Shown here piece after piece: positions 1-8,307 of a stretch of DNA of 64,000 nucleotides. Every line of letters starts with the position of its first letter. Positions within the stretch are counted from its first letter, which is position 1. The translations under genes were made by a program, and so were the position numbers. Source of the stretch: Spirochaeta isovalerica. GTDB lineage: Bacteria; Spirochaetota; Spirochaetia; DSM-2461. The DNA is taken from NCBI RefSeq assembly GCF_014207565.1, contig NZ_JACHGJ010000004.1:186001-250000 (forward strand), given 5' to 3'. The notes below the pieces were generated by a model, which was not told the DNA's origin, made no database searches, and saw only the letters and a program-made list of their open reading frames with translations.

Positions 1-1238
1 GAATATCCCACATCAAGCGATGAACATTCGGGACAGGTGTGCACCGGCCTCACCTTGTAGCCGCAATAATGGCAGACCATGAAATCACTGTTCTTATGAT
101 AGGTCAGAGAGACCGAGCAATTACGGCACTTCATCTCATATCCACAGCTGCGGCAGTGAAAGAAATAGGAGAACCCTCTTCTGTTGAGAAACAGAATGGT
201 CTGTTTGCCCCGGTTATGCGTCTCCCTTATGGCGCCGATGAGCTCGGGGGACAGGACTCCTTTCTTATCCTTCATATCGATAACGGTGATTTCCGGCAAT
301 CCTCCGCCGGCCAGCCTCTTCGTCAGAGTCAGCTTTTTAATCACCTTTTTTTCCATGAGATGCCAGGCTTCCACCGAAGGAGTGGCGCTACCCATAATCA
401 GAGACGCGCCGGAGGTTCGGCACCGCTTCATGGCGACCTGCCGACCGTGATAGCGGGGCGTCGAACCGGATTTGTAGGAGTTTTCGTGTTCCTCATCAAT
501 AATGATCAGCCCGGGATTTTTCACGGGAGCGAATACGGCACTTCTGGCCCCGATAACCAGCAGGGCTTCGCCGCTCTGGATTCTCCGCCATTCTTTGAGT
601 TTCTGCGATGGAGTCAGATGGGAATGCAATACGGCGCTTCCGCAATCAAAACGCCCCCTGATGACATCGACCAGCTGGTGGGTAAGGGATATTTCCGGTA
701 CCAGATATATGACAGACTCGCCGCGATCAATGGCTTCGCGGGCCGCCTGAAGAAACACTTCCGTTTTCCCGGAACCGGTTATGCCGTATAAATAGTAAAA
801 CCCGCCTTTCTCTTTCCGGATTTCCTCCAGTGCGACGGTCTGCTCCTCGGAAAGCCGCATGTCCCCGGAGGCATCGACGGGATCATCAAGACCTAAAGCG
901 GGAATGTCTCTCTCCTGACGGCCGCCGGGCAGCATGACGGCAAGTGCTTCGCCAAGAGAACAGAGAGACAGAGAAGCCAGCCACCGGGCCAGTTCCAGCA
1001 GGTCCTCATCAAAAAGAGGTTCGCCGTCAACGACTTTCTCGATTTCCTTCAGCTCGAATCCCGAAGGGGCGGCTTCCGGCAGGCCGATCACCCAGCCGGT
1101 CAGTTTGCGCCTTCCGAAAGGAGCGGTTATCCGGCAACCGATCTTCACTTCTCCGTCTCCGGTCCACTTATAGGAGAAACTCTGGTTGACCGGTGTGTTA
1201 AAGGCGACCTCGACGATCTTATCTTCCAACAAGCGCAC
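1..1238 (-). CDS. priA: Primosomal protein N' (PriA helicase), C-terminus off the window
   Basis: Replication-restart 3'-5' DNA helicase, present here as about 412 N-terminal residues; the rest continues past base 1. Translation shows the N-terminal DNA-binding domain, a Walker A GITGSGKTEVF near residue 155, a Walker B IIDEEHE near 245, a GSATPS motif III and the zinc-binding cysteine pairs at the left edge. The start is uncertain. A GTG at 1236-1238 and tandem TTG codons at 1232 and 1229 are in frame, and all lie inside the end of the upstream UDG-like gene, so the genes are translationally coupled. It is the last visible gene of the minus-strand run that begins at parE. Family assignment is firm. 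Confidence 0.93.
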   Translation of the reverse strand, partial: MRLLEDKIVEVAFNTPVNQSFSYKWTGDGEVKIGCRITAPFGRRKLTGWVIGLPEAAPSGFELKEIEKVVDGEPLFDEDLLELARWLASLSLCSLGEALAVMLPGGRQERDIPALGLDDPVDASGDMRLSEEQTVALEEIRKEKGGFYYLYGITGSGKTEVFLQAAREAIDRGESVIYLVPEISLTHQLVDVIRGRFDCGSAVLHSHLTPSQKLKEWRRIQSGEALLVIGARSAVFAPVKNPGLIIIDEEHENSYKSGSTPRYHGRQVAMKRCRTSGASLIMGSATPSVEAWHLMEKKVIKKLTLTKRLAGGGLPEITVIDMKDKKGVLSPELIGAIRETHNRGKQTILFLNRRGFSYFFHCRSCGYEMKCRNCSVSLTYHKNSDFMVCHYCGYKVRPVHTCPECSSLDVGY

Positions 1239-1842
1239 CTTTGAGTTGTTTCAGGCTTTCCCAGACGGGCCGCTTCAATTTTCCGTTTATGAGAACGTCT
1301 GAAGGATGATATGTTCTGAATAGGGGAATGTCCCCCGTTCTGCCGGCAAGAGAGCCTTCTTCATCGAGGCCCAGCTGGAGAACGGCGATCGGCTCCACCG
1401 CTTTCAGGGTTCTCTCGAAATAGGGAAGGCAGGCTCCGAGGGCCTCGCTTCCGGGTTTCGCGGGATCTTTAACGGGACAGGAGACCCGGGCGATAACGGC
1501 GCAATCCCGTTCCAGTTCGAGATCGATAGCTTCCAGCCATTTGGAGAGAAAAAGATTCTCGTCGGCAGTAAAATGCCGCCCTTCCTCTGCAAGCGCCCGG
1601 GGAAGAGATCTGTTGACAATAAGCAGCTTTTTTTTCTCTCCTGAAGGATAGGGGGCCCGCAGCTCATTGTGCTCATGGAGGGAGCAGGCCCTGCACTCCC
1701 CGGGGTCCTTCGGAAGATCCACTTTCAGCTGCAATTTAAAGTGGGGAATCTCTCCCTTTTCAACGGAGAAACCGCCGTTCATATAATCCTCGAAATCATC
1801 GAGGATTTTCCAGTATTCAGTAAAGATCTGTCTCTGATTCAT
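1219..1842 (-). CDS. Uracil-DNA glycosylase superfamily protein, divergent iron-sulfur type
   Basis: 207 residues resembling family 4/5 uracil-DNA glycosylases, which excise uracil from DNA. The four cluster-ligating cysteines appear conserved (C50, C53, C122, C138), as does the C-terminal HPS motif (179-181). The usual GEAPG-type catalytic motif after the first cysteine pair is absent; the region instead reads VNRSLPRAL. The N-terminal 45 residues are an extra segment. The protein may bind DNA or the cluster without the standard chemistry, or use a different motif A. The gene sits between truA (26-base overlap) and priA (about 20-base overlap). Superfamily membership is fairly sure; enzymatic activity is not. 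Confidence 0.72.
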   Translation of the reverse strand: MNQRQIFTEYWKILDDFEDYMNGGFSVEKGEIPHFKLQLKVDLPKDPGECRACSLHEHNELRAPYPSGEKKKLLIVNRSLPRALAEEGRHFTADENLFLSKWLEAIDLELERDCAVIARVSCPVKDPAKPGSEALGACLPYFERTLKAVEPIAVLQLGLDEEGSLAGRTGDIPLFRTYHPSDVLINGKLKRPVWESLKQLKGALVGR

Positions 1843-2584
1843 ACAACACCCTATGTAAAAATAAGCCTCTTGCCGGAGCTGTCGGCCCTGCGGAATTCCT
1901 GTCTTTTGAAGCGAGGAGTTCCGCCATCGCCGCCCCGTCTTCGCCGGCTTCCGCCAGCTGCAGAATGGTTCCGGTCAGAGAGCGGACCATCCTCCAGAGA
2001 AAAGCGTTGCCGGCTATGCGGAAAACAATAAAATTTCCTTCGGGATAGAAAGAAGCGCTGGAAATATGGCGGACTTTCGATTCGTTTTCATCTTTAACTG
2101 CGGCAAAAGTCGTAAAATCATGGACGCCCACCAGCGGCGCGGCAAGACGGTTAAGCTGCCGGATGTCAAATTTCCCCCTGGTAAGATAACAATAATTCCT
2201 CAAGTGGGCATGACCCGCATCGCTGTGGAGCAGGTAATACTTGTATATTCTGAGCCTTGCATCGTACCGGGCGTGAAATTCATCGTCCACCTGAAAACTT
2301 TTCATGATGCGGATATCTTTGGGCAGATGAGAATTCACGGCCTCGCGGAACTTCTGGGGAGGAATGGAAGCGAGGTCACTGTGGAAATTGGCAACCTGGC
2401 ACGTGGCATGGACACCCGAATCAGTCCTGCCCGATCCGATGAGCGGTGTTTCCTTCCGGTGAAGGGCTTTCAGGGCTTTTTCGATTTCCCCCTGTACCGT
2501 TCTCCCTTTGCTCTGAATCTGCCAGCCCTGAAAATCGGTGCCATCGTATGAAATGTCGATCCGGATATTACGGGTTGTTTTCAA
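1817..2584 (-). CDS. truA: tRNA pseudouridine synthase A
   Basis: 255 residues, normal family length. It isomerises uridines 38-40 in the tRNA anticodon stem-loop. The catalytic aspartate is in the GSGRTDSGVHA motif near residue 57, and the opening IRIDISYDGTDFQGWQ is the standard TruA N-terminus. The start overlaps the end of the DUF2225 gene by 17 bases and the end overlaps the UDG-like gene by 26, so it belongs to the parE-to-priA run. No anomalies were seen. Confidence 0.96.
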   Translation of the reverse strand: MKTTRNIRIDISYDGTDFQGWQIQSKGRTVQGEIEKALKALHRKETPLIGSGRTDSGVHATCQVANFHSDLASIPPQKFREAVNSHLPKDIRIMKSFQVDDEFHARYDARLRIYKYYLLHSDAGHAHLRNYCYLTRGKFDIRQLNRLAAPLVGVHDFTTFAAVKDENESKVRHISSASFYPEGNFIVFRIAGNAFLWRMVRSLTGTILQLAEAGEDGAAMAELLASKDRNSAGPTAPARGLFLHRVLYESETDLY

Positions 2585-3425
2585 GCTTCTTAATTTCCTC
2601 TTTAATTTTCCCGTGCAGTTCTATGGCGTTCTCCACGAGAGTGGACGGTTTTGATTTGGATGATTTCCTCATTCCTACAATACGTGAAACTACGGTCATG
2701 GAGTTTTTCAATCTCTGCAGGCGGACCTGAACATTTTCTCTCGGGCCGTAATAAAACTCGAGAAGACCGGCGAGGTACATCACCCCGTCGAAACCGTAGT
2801 TATTGTCGATATCAGGTCCGAAATTGCCGATTGTTTCAACCGATTCTTTTCCCGTCTGTTCATTCTCTACTACCTGGCGATAGAAAAACGAAGCCTTCCG
2901 GTAGAAGATTCTGGCAAGATAGTCGAAATTCTCTCCCGGCTCCTCCTCTTCCTGATGACGGCAGAGCCAGGCGGCACGCAAAGTGCACATGGCCTGTTTG
3001 AAAGTCGGAGTAAATTCGGCAGGAAAAGAATCATAGGTGATCATGGCCAGTATATAGGAGGCTATGCCCTCTTTCAATCCTCTGTTCTGAGTAAAGTCGA
3101 TGCCGGGGAAAAGCTTTTCCACACTCCCCTTTCTGTCATTCCGGGTCGATTGGAGGCGGGTGACTGTTGCGTTCTCCATCTCCAGAAAATCTTTTTCGAA
3201 TGCGGCTGTAAAACATTCGGGACAAACAGCCACGGGATACAGCAGAGGATATACCTTGCCGAATTTCTGTGTCGGTTCATAGAGGCGGTGCATCTCGAGT
3301 GTCAGCTGCCCCGCGTTCATCCGCCCTCCCCCCGAAAGGAGATTCTCCCGGTAGAATTCGGTTCCGCAAACCGGACAGACCGTTTTGTTTTTTGCGAAGA
3401 ATGAAATTTTGGGATTTTCAGCCAT
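2568..3425 (-). CDS. DUF2225 family protein
   Basis: About 285 residues, starting at the ATG of MAENPKISFF (3425), which overlaps the acpS stop; a longer in-frame start at 3437 would extend further into acpS. The N-terminus carries CPVCGTEF and then CPECF, four cysteines likely to bind zinc. The remainder looks helical and TPR-like, ending in a charged coiled segment. DUF2225 proteins occur in spirochaetes and Firmicutes and have no established function. Its place among acpS, truA and cdaAR says only that it is co-transcribed with housekeeping genes. Confidence 0.85.
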   Translation of the reverse strand: MAENPKISFFAKNKTVCPVCGTEFYRENLLSGGGRMNAGQLTLEMHRLYEPTQKFGKVYPLLYPVAVCPECFTAAFEKDFLEMENATVTRLQSTRNDRKGSVEKLFPGIDFTQNRGLKEGIASYILAMITYDSFPAEFTPTFKQAMCTLRAAWLCRHQEEEEPGENFDYLARIFYRKASFFYRQVVENEQTGKESVETIGNFGPDIDNNYGFDGVMYLAGLLEFYYGPRENVQVRLQRLKNSMTVVSRIVGMRKSSKSKPSTLVENAIELHGKIKEEIKKLENNP

Positions 3426-3801
3426 TGTCCACCTCAATTATTACCTGAGCTACAGCCAGACCAGCTTCATGGGACAGAGAGAGATGCACGACAGGATTTT
3501 TCCCGCAGGCCTCGACCCGTCTTTGTACCTCACTGCCGAGACGAAAACCGGGTTTTCCTTTTTCATCTCTCAAAACGGTTATTTCTTTAAGGGGGAGACC
3601 GTCAAAACCCGAGCCCAATGCTTTGCAAAGGGCTTCTTTGGCGGCGTATCCGGCGGCGAGAGAGTTCACTGCGCCTTTCCCCCGGGAGCGGATATAAGCC
3701 ATCTCTTCAGGAGCAAAATATTTGTCCGTAAAGCCGCTGTCATTTATCCATTTTTCAAAACGGCGGATCTCCGCCAAATCAATTCCCGTTCCGAATATCA
3801 C
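3418..3801 (-). CDS. acpS: Holo-[acyl-carrier-protein] synthase
   Basis: 127 residues, typical AcpS size. It transfers 4'-phosphopantetheine from CoA to a serine of acyl carrier protein. The N-terminal GTGIDLAEIRRFEKW holds the metal-binding aspartate, and AAGYAAKEALCKALG holds the Glu/Lys catalytic pair. The start overlaps the cdaR stop by 4 bases and the stop overlaps the DUF2225 start, consistent with coupled translation. Confidence 0.95.
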   Translation of the reverse strand: MIFGTGIDLAEIRRFEKWINDSGFTDKYFAPEEMAYIRSRGKGAVNSLAAGYAAKEALCKALGSGFDGLPLKEITVLRDEKGKPGFRLGSEVQRRVEACGKNPVVHLSLSHEAGLAVAQVIIEVDNG

Positions 3802-4763
3802 TGGCCGGCTCCATCGGTTTCCGAAATATTTATAACGCTTATCTCTACTCTGGTCGGAGAGTAACTGAGCACCGTCAGATCATCGGGAACTTCAACCATG
3901 ACCGGAAGTGTGTACTTTCCGGGCAGCCTGATACGTGAGCAATCTACCGTGAATTGAAGGTTCTGCAGTTTGACTCTGTCCATCCTCTGCTGGGTACCCT
4001 GGATCTGAATCGTCGCATCGGGCAGCAGCTCGTTGATGAGGAGATTATCGGCCAGATCGACAACGACGATATCGATATCGGAGATGGCCCGGATCAGAAT
4101 CTTTTCGGAAATAAAACCGGAAAACTCAATGACATCGCCGGCCAGAAAGGAAATGTCATCGCTGACGTGTATCAATCTCGACCGGACGGAGAAATCCTCA
4201 TATCGACCCATGAGGTCAATATCCTCCGTGGGGATAAACTGCAGATCCTCGACCTGTGACCGCGGCCCCGTAACGGTAACCTGTGAAGGTGTTACGAGAT
4301 ACTGCTCCATCTCATATCCCGCCAGGGGAAAACCACTCAGTTTGGGCTGGACCGGAATGGATCGCGTCAGCTTCTTCTCCAGATGGGTGCGGGCGTTTAT
4401 GGGGTCCACATTTATTTCCAGGTTTTTGACATTGAGAGCCGAACCGGATTTACGGATCAGAATAGGAGCCTGGAATTCCCCTTCGATTGTCCGGGATTTC
4501 AGGTCGATATACACTTCGATATCCTCTTCCAGCACGGAATAAATCTCCTCCTGGTTTCCCCGTATGCGGACCCTCACTTTTTCGACCGTATTATCTACGG
4601 CGACATAATTCTCATTGATCAGAACCTGGAGAGGGAGTGTGAAAAACCGCTCTTCCAGCGTATTGATCCGATAGAGAGCGAAGAGAACGATCGCAGCAAA
4701 AAGACTGAGTACTTTTACAGGCCAGTTATCGACCAGGTGAAGAAAAAAGGAACGTTTCAACAT
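3798..4763 (-). CDS. cdaR: YbbR-domain protein, regulator of diadenylate cyclase (CdaR)
   Basis: 321 residues: one N-terminal membrane segment (LSLFAAIVLFALYRI) followed by an extracytoplasmic region of repeated beta-rich YbbR domains, with recurring motifs such as VRVRIRGNQEEI and VTVTGPRSQVEDL. In Firmicutes CdaR is anchored in the membrane and modulates CdaA. The gene abuts cdaA here (its start touches the cdaA stop), so the same partnership is very likely. It continues directly into acpS. Confidence 0.88.
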   Translation of the reverse strand: MLKRSFFLHLVDNWPVKVLSLFAAIVLFALYRINTLEERFFTLPLQVLINENYVAVDNTVEKVRVRIRGNQEEIYSVLEEDIEVYIDLKSRTIEGEFQAPILIRKSGSALNVKNLEINVDPINARTHLEKKLTRSIPVQPKLSGFPLAGYEMEQYLVTPSQVTVTGPRSQVEDLQFIPTEDIDLMGRYEDFSVRSRLIHVSDDISFLAGDVIEFSGFISEKILIRAISDIDIVVVDLADNLLINELLPDATIQIQGTQQRMDRVKLQNLQFTVDCSRIRLPGKYTLPVMVEVPDDLTVLSYSPTRVEISVINISETDGAGQ

Positions 4764-5554
4764 TATACGGTCTGCTCCTCCTTGATCTCATCGGAAAACT
4801 GGAGGAGTTTTTTCAATTCCCGCCGGATATCATCTGTCTCCAGATCATAATAGATCGTTCCGTCATAAGCCAGGGATTTGGCACCCGTCTCTTCGGAAAG
4901 GATCAGGACGACGGCATCAGATTCCGAAGCCATTCCCAATCCGGCGCGATGCCGCGTTCCCAGGCTTTTCTGAAGATCCGGTTCGTTGGCCAGAGGCAGA
5001 AAACAGCCCGCCGCGACGATTTTCCCCCCGGCAATAATGACCGCACCGTCGTGGAGAGCCGTATCGTGGGAAAAAATGGACGTGATAAGGTTCGTTGTCA
5101 GGTCGCCATTGATTTTAGTCCCTGTATCGGCAATATGCTTGAGACCGACTTTCCGGGAGAAAATAATCAAAGCCCCTCTCTTCATTTTTGAAAGGATTTC
5201 CACGGCGTTGAGAACCGATTCCACAAGAAAGGGCTTCGACCGGGACTGAAGAGTGAACAGGTCCCCCTGCCCTATTGATGTGAATATTTTTCTCAATTCG
5301 GGCTGGAAGACGATGGCCAGACCGATGACGATTCCGGGAGCCAGCATCTGCAGTATCCAGAGCATGGTATTCAGCTGGAGAAAATAGGCGACAGCGTAAA
5401 TGAGAAGGATGATAACAGCCCCTTTGATAAGCTGGATCGCCCGCGTCTCTTCGAGTATGCTGTAAGTTTTATAAATTATGACCGCCAGAAGCAGAATATC
5501 GAGGAGCGGCCGGATTATCTCCCGAATGACTGAAATGTCGGTAAACCAGTTCAT
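4763..5554 (-). CDS. cdaA: Diadenylate cyclase CdaA (c-di-AMP synthase)
   Basis: 263 residues with three N-terminal transmembrane helices (roughly residues 10-75) and a cytoplasmic DAC domain. Both catalytic signatures are intact: LHDGAVII (DGA) and GTRHRAGLG (RHR). It condenses two ATP to cyclic di-AMP, which controls potassium and osmolyte balance and cell-wall homeostasis. It overlaps folP by 4 bases upstream and meets cdaR downstream. Firmicutes have the order cdaA-cdaR-glmM; here glmM is replaced by acpS. Confidence 0.95.
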   Translation of the reverse strand: MNWFTDISVIREIIRPLLDILLLAVIIYKTYSILEETRAIQLIKGAVIILLIYAVAYFLQLNTMLWILQMLAPGIVIGLAIVFQPELRKIFTSIGQGDLFTLQSRSKPFLVESVLNAVEILSKMKRGALIIFSRKVGLKHIADTGTKINGDLTTNLITSIFSHDTALHDGAVIIAGGKIVAAGCFLPLANEPDLQKSLGTRHRAGLGMASESDAVVLILSEETGAKSLAYDGTIYYDLETDDIRRELKKLLQFSDEIKEEQTV

Positions 5555-6372
5555 AGAAGGGCCTTTAACATTTTAAGGGCGTCGACTGTCTCGGGTACGT
5601 CGTGAACCCTGAGAATGTCGGCTCCTTCCATTGCCGAAAAGAGATTGGCGGAAAGAGTCCCTGCCATACGGTCAGCCGCGTCGCGACCGGTAATATGTCC
5701 GATAAACCGTTTTCTCGACAGGCCGATCAGCAGAGGAAAACCGGATTTTTTCAGTTCTTGTATTCCCTTGATAAGATCGAGATTATCTTCCGGGCGCTTT
5801 CCGAAACCTATGCCCGGATCGAGAATGATGTTTTCCCTGTCTATACCCGCGGAAAGAGCCCTTTCGACCGCTTCGGACAGGGATTTTTTTACCGCCGCCA
5901 CCGCATCTTCGTAAAAAGGGTCATTCTGCATGGTTTCCGGAGTCCCCTTCATGTGCATGAGGATTACAGGCAGTTTCTGTTCCGCCGCGAACGCGCCCAG
6001 TTCGGGATCGTCGGCCAGTGCTGAAATATCATTGACAATGTCTGCTCCCGCCGTCACGGCAGCCCGGGCGACGACAGCTTTGCGCGTATCTATGGAAATG
6101 AGAATGTCTGATTCGGACCGGATGGCTTTGATTACGGGAACGACGCGTCTGAGTTCCTCCTCGGCTGATACGTAAGCGGAACCTGGGCGGCTTGACTCGC
6201 CGCCGATATCGAGAATATGCGCACCTTCGCGGATCATCATCCTCGCTGCAGCCAGAGCATCCTCAACAACCTGTTTCCGGCTTCCCTCGTAAAAGGAGTC
6301 GGGCGTGCAGTTGATAATGCCCATGACAAGAGGCGCTTCTTCCCTGATCAGTTCAGCTAGAGTTTTTCCCAT
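5551..6372 (-). CDS. folP: Dihydropteroate synthase
   Basis: 273 residues. It joins p-aminobenzoate to the pterin pyrophosphate in folate synthesis. Signature motifs are MGIINCTPDSFYEG (N-terminal), GGESSRPGS, the SIDTRK strand and the C-terminal IRVHDV. It lies 3 bases downstream of parC and overlaps cdaA by 4 bases. No other folate gene is nearby. Confidence 0.95.
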   Translation of the reverse strand: MGKTLAELIREEAPLVMGIINCTPDSFYEGSRKQVVEDALAAARMMIREGAHILDIGGESSRPGSAYVSAEEELRRVVPVIKAIRSESDILISIDTRKAVVARAAVTAGADIVNDISALADDPELGAFAAEQKLPVILMHMKGTPETMQNDPFYEDAVAAVKKSLSEAVERALSAGIDRENIILDPGIGFGKRPEDNLDLIKGIQELKKSGFPLLIGLSRKRFIGHITGRDAADRMAGTLSANLFSAMEGADILRVHDVPETVDALKMLKALL

Positions 6373-6375
6373 ACC

Positions 6376-8307
6376 TTAACTGTTCTCTATTGTCGACGTT
6401 TTTACAAACTTGGCCGAAGTAAATTCTTTCGCTTTCAGCCTCACGCCTCTGGCTTTTACACCTTTCACGAGATATTTCTCAACGGGAAAGGTATCGCCGA
6501 GAGAACGCATGAGGCTCTGCTGTTTAAAATCCACTACGGCAGAGACATCCTCTTTGGTCGTGAATTTGATCAATTCACCCTCTTCCGGTATCAGTTCATA
6601 GGTTTTGTTCATGATGAACTGGGTAATTTTACAGCGCTTGATATAGGGGAATTCGTTCTCTTTATTGCGGTAAACCATGGTAAAGACCGTGCTCTCCATC
6701 GTTTCCTTATCGGCCAGTCCGGCGTAGAGCATCCCCTTGCCGATAAATGTCTTGTCGGGAACGTTCATGGCCATATAGGTGGCATCTTTTTTAATGACGA
6801 TGACTTTGTCATAAATGGACGCGTCGAAAAGAACCTTTCCGTTTGAAACATCATATCCGAGATACCCGGTTTCCTTGTTGTATTTCACTTTCAGATTCTT
6901 CTGTGCGGCGTCGCGGATATCCACTTTTTCAAAAGACTCGATTTCCGCTCTTCTGACGAAGCGTTCGCCGTCGCTTTCCAGAATGCCCTTGAGGAATCCG
7001 ATTCCGTATTCCGTCAGATTGGCCAGATGGTACTTGATCTCTTTGAGCCGGGCCAGGATCTCCTCGATCTCTTTCTTCATCTTGTTGATATCGTAGAGAG
7101 AGATTCTTCTGATGGGGATCTTCAGCAGACGTTCGATATCCTCTTCGGTAATCTCCCTTTTTATCTCATTCAGGAATGGTTCGAAACCCGTCCGGACAGC
7201 CAGGTAAACAGCCTCTTTGGATTTCATCTCCTCGATTCTCTTATAGATTCTCTCTTCGATGAAAATCCTTTCCAGGGTTCTCGCATGGAGCCGGTCGCGA
7301 AGCTGTCCCTCCTCCAGTTTCAGTTCTTTTTTCAGAACGACGAGAAGCTGCTTGGCATGGTATTCGACGACCTCTGTCACTGTCATGATGACAGGCGTGT
7401 TGTCCCTGATAACCAGGAGATTGGTGGAGATGGAAACCTCACAGTCCGTAAAAGCGTAAAGCCCGTCTATCACTTCATCGGCATGAATCCCACGGGGAAG
7501 CTTGATCTCGATCTCCACTTCTTCCGTCGTATAGTCGTTGATAGCGCCTATCTTGATCTTGTTTTTGCGGGCCGCCGCTTCGATAGAGGCGATAAGCGAC
7601 TCCGTATTGGTTCCGAAGGGGATCTCCCGGATTATGATTGTCTTCTGATCTTTGGTTGTCTCTATTTTGGCCCGGGACAGGACTTTTCCGTTTCCGTCCT
7701 TATACTCCGAAACGTCACAGTAGCCTCCCGTGACGAAATCGGGGTAGAGCTTGAACTCACGGCCTTCGAGACAGGCGATTTCCGCTTCCAGAACCTCAAC
7801 TAGGTTATGGGGAAGAATCTTGGTCGCCATACCGACGGCGATACCTTCGGCACCGAGAATGATGACCAGAGGGATTTTAGCGGGGAAAGTGACCGGCTCG
7901 TTCCGCCTGCCGTCGTAGGACGGCTCGAATTCGGTTATCTGCGGATTGTAGAGAACCTTCTTCGTAAAAGGGAGAAGACGGCATTCGATGTACCTGGCTG
8001 CCGATGCGGGGTCTCCTGTGAAAACGTTTCCGAAGTTCCCCTGCTTATCAATAAACAGATCTTTGTTGGCCAGATTGACCAGTGCCGAATAAATGGACGC
8101 GTCCCCATGGGGATGGTACTGCATACAATGGCCCACGATGTTGGCGACCTTGTTGAATTTGCCGTCGTCCGTATCGATAAGCGACTGGATGATCCTCCGC
8201 TGAACAGGCTTGAAACCATCGTCGATATGGGGGATCGCCCTGTCCTTGATAACGTAGGATGCATATTCTATAAAGTTCTCTTCAAATAATTTCTGTACGT
8301 AAGCCAT
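6376..8307 (-). CDS. parC: DNA topoisomerase IV subunit A
   Basis: 643 residues, shorter than a typical GyrA (over 800) and matching the short ParC paralogues of spirochaetes. Motifs are PHIDDGFKPVQRRI, HPHGDASIYSALVNL and AARYIECRL, whose Tyr is the DNA-linking residue. The C-terminal DNA-wrapping domain is much reduced and lacks a visible GyrA-box, which favours decatenase rather than gyrase. It starts on the last base of parE and forms the A2B2 enzyme with it. Confidence 0.9.
   Translation of the reverse strand: MAYVQKLFEENFIEYASYVIKDRAIPHIDDGFKPVQRRIIQSLIDTDDGKFNKVANIVGHCMQYHPHGDASIYSALVNLANKDLFIDKQGNFGNVFTGDPASAARYIECRLLPFTKKVLYNPQITEFEPSYDGRRNEPVTFPAKIPLVIILGAEGIAVGMATKILPHNLVEVLEAEIACLEGREFKLYPDFVTGGYCDVSEYKDGNGKVLSRAKIETTKDQKTIIIREIPFGTNTESLIASIEAAARKNKIKIGAINDYTTEEVEIEIKLPRGIHADEVIDGLYAFTDCEVSISTNLLVIRDNTPVIMTVTEVVEYHAKQLLVVLKKELKLEEGQLRDRLHARTLERIFIEERIYKRIEEMKSKEAVYLAVRTGFEPFLNEIKREITEEDIERLLKIPIRRISLYDINKMKKEIEEILARLKEIKYHLANLTEYGIGFLKGILESDGERFVRRAEIESFEKVDIRDAAQKNLKVKYNKETGYLGYDVSNGKVLFDASIYDKVIVIKKDATYMAMNVPDKTFIGKGMLYAGLADKETMESTVFTMVYRNKENEFPYIKRCKITQFIMNKTYELIPEEGELIKFTTKEDVSAVVDFKQQSLMRSLGDTFPVEKYLVKGVKARGVRLKAKEFTSAKFVKTSTIENS

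Noticed and set aside
39-791. Plus-strand open frame of 250 codons opposite priA
   Set aside because: Lies wholly opposite the PriA frame, which has all motifs; the plus-strand translation has no recognisable domain and no ribosome-binding site.
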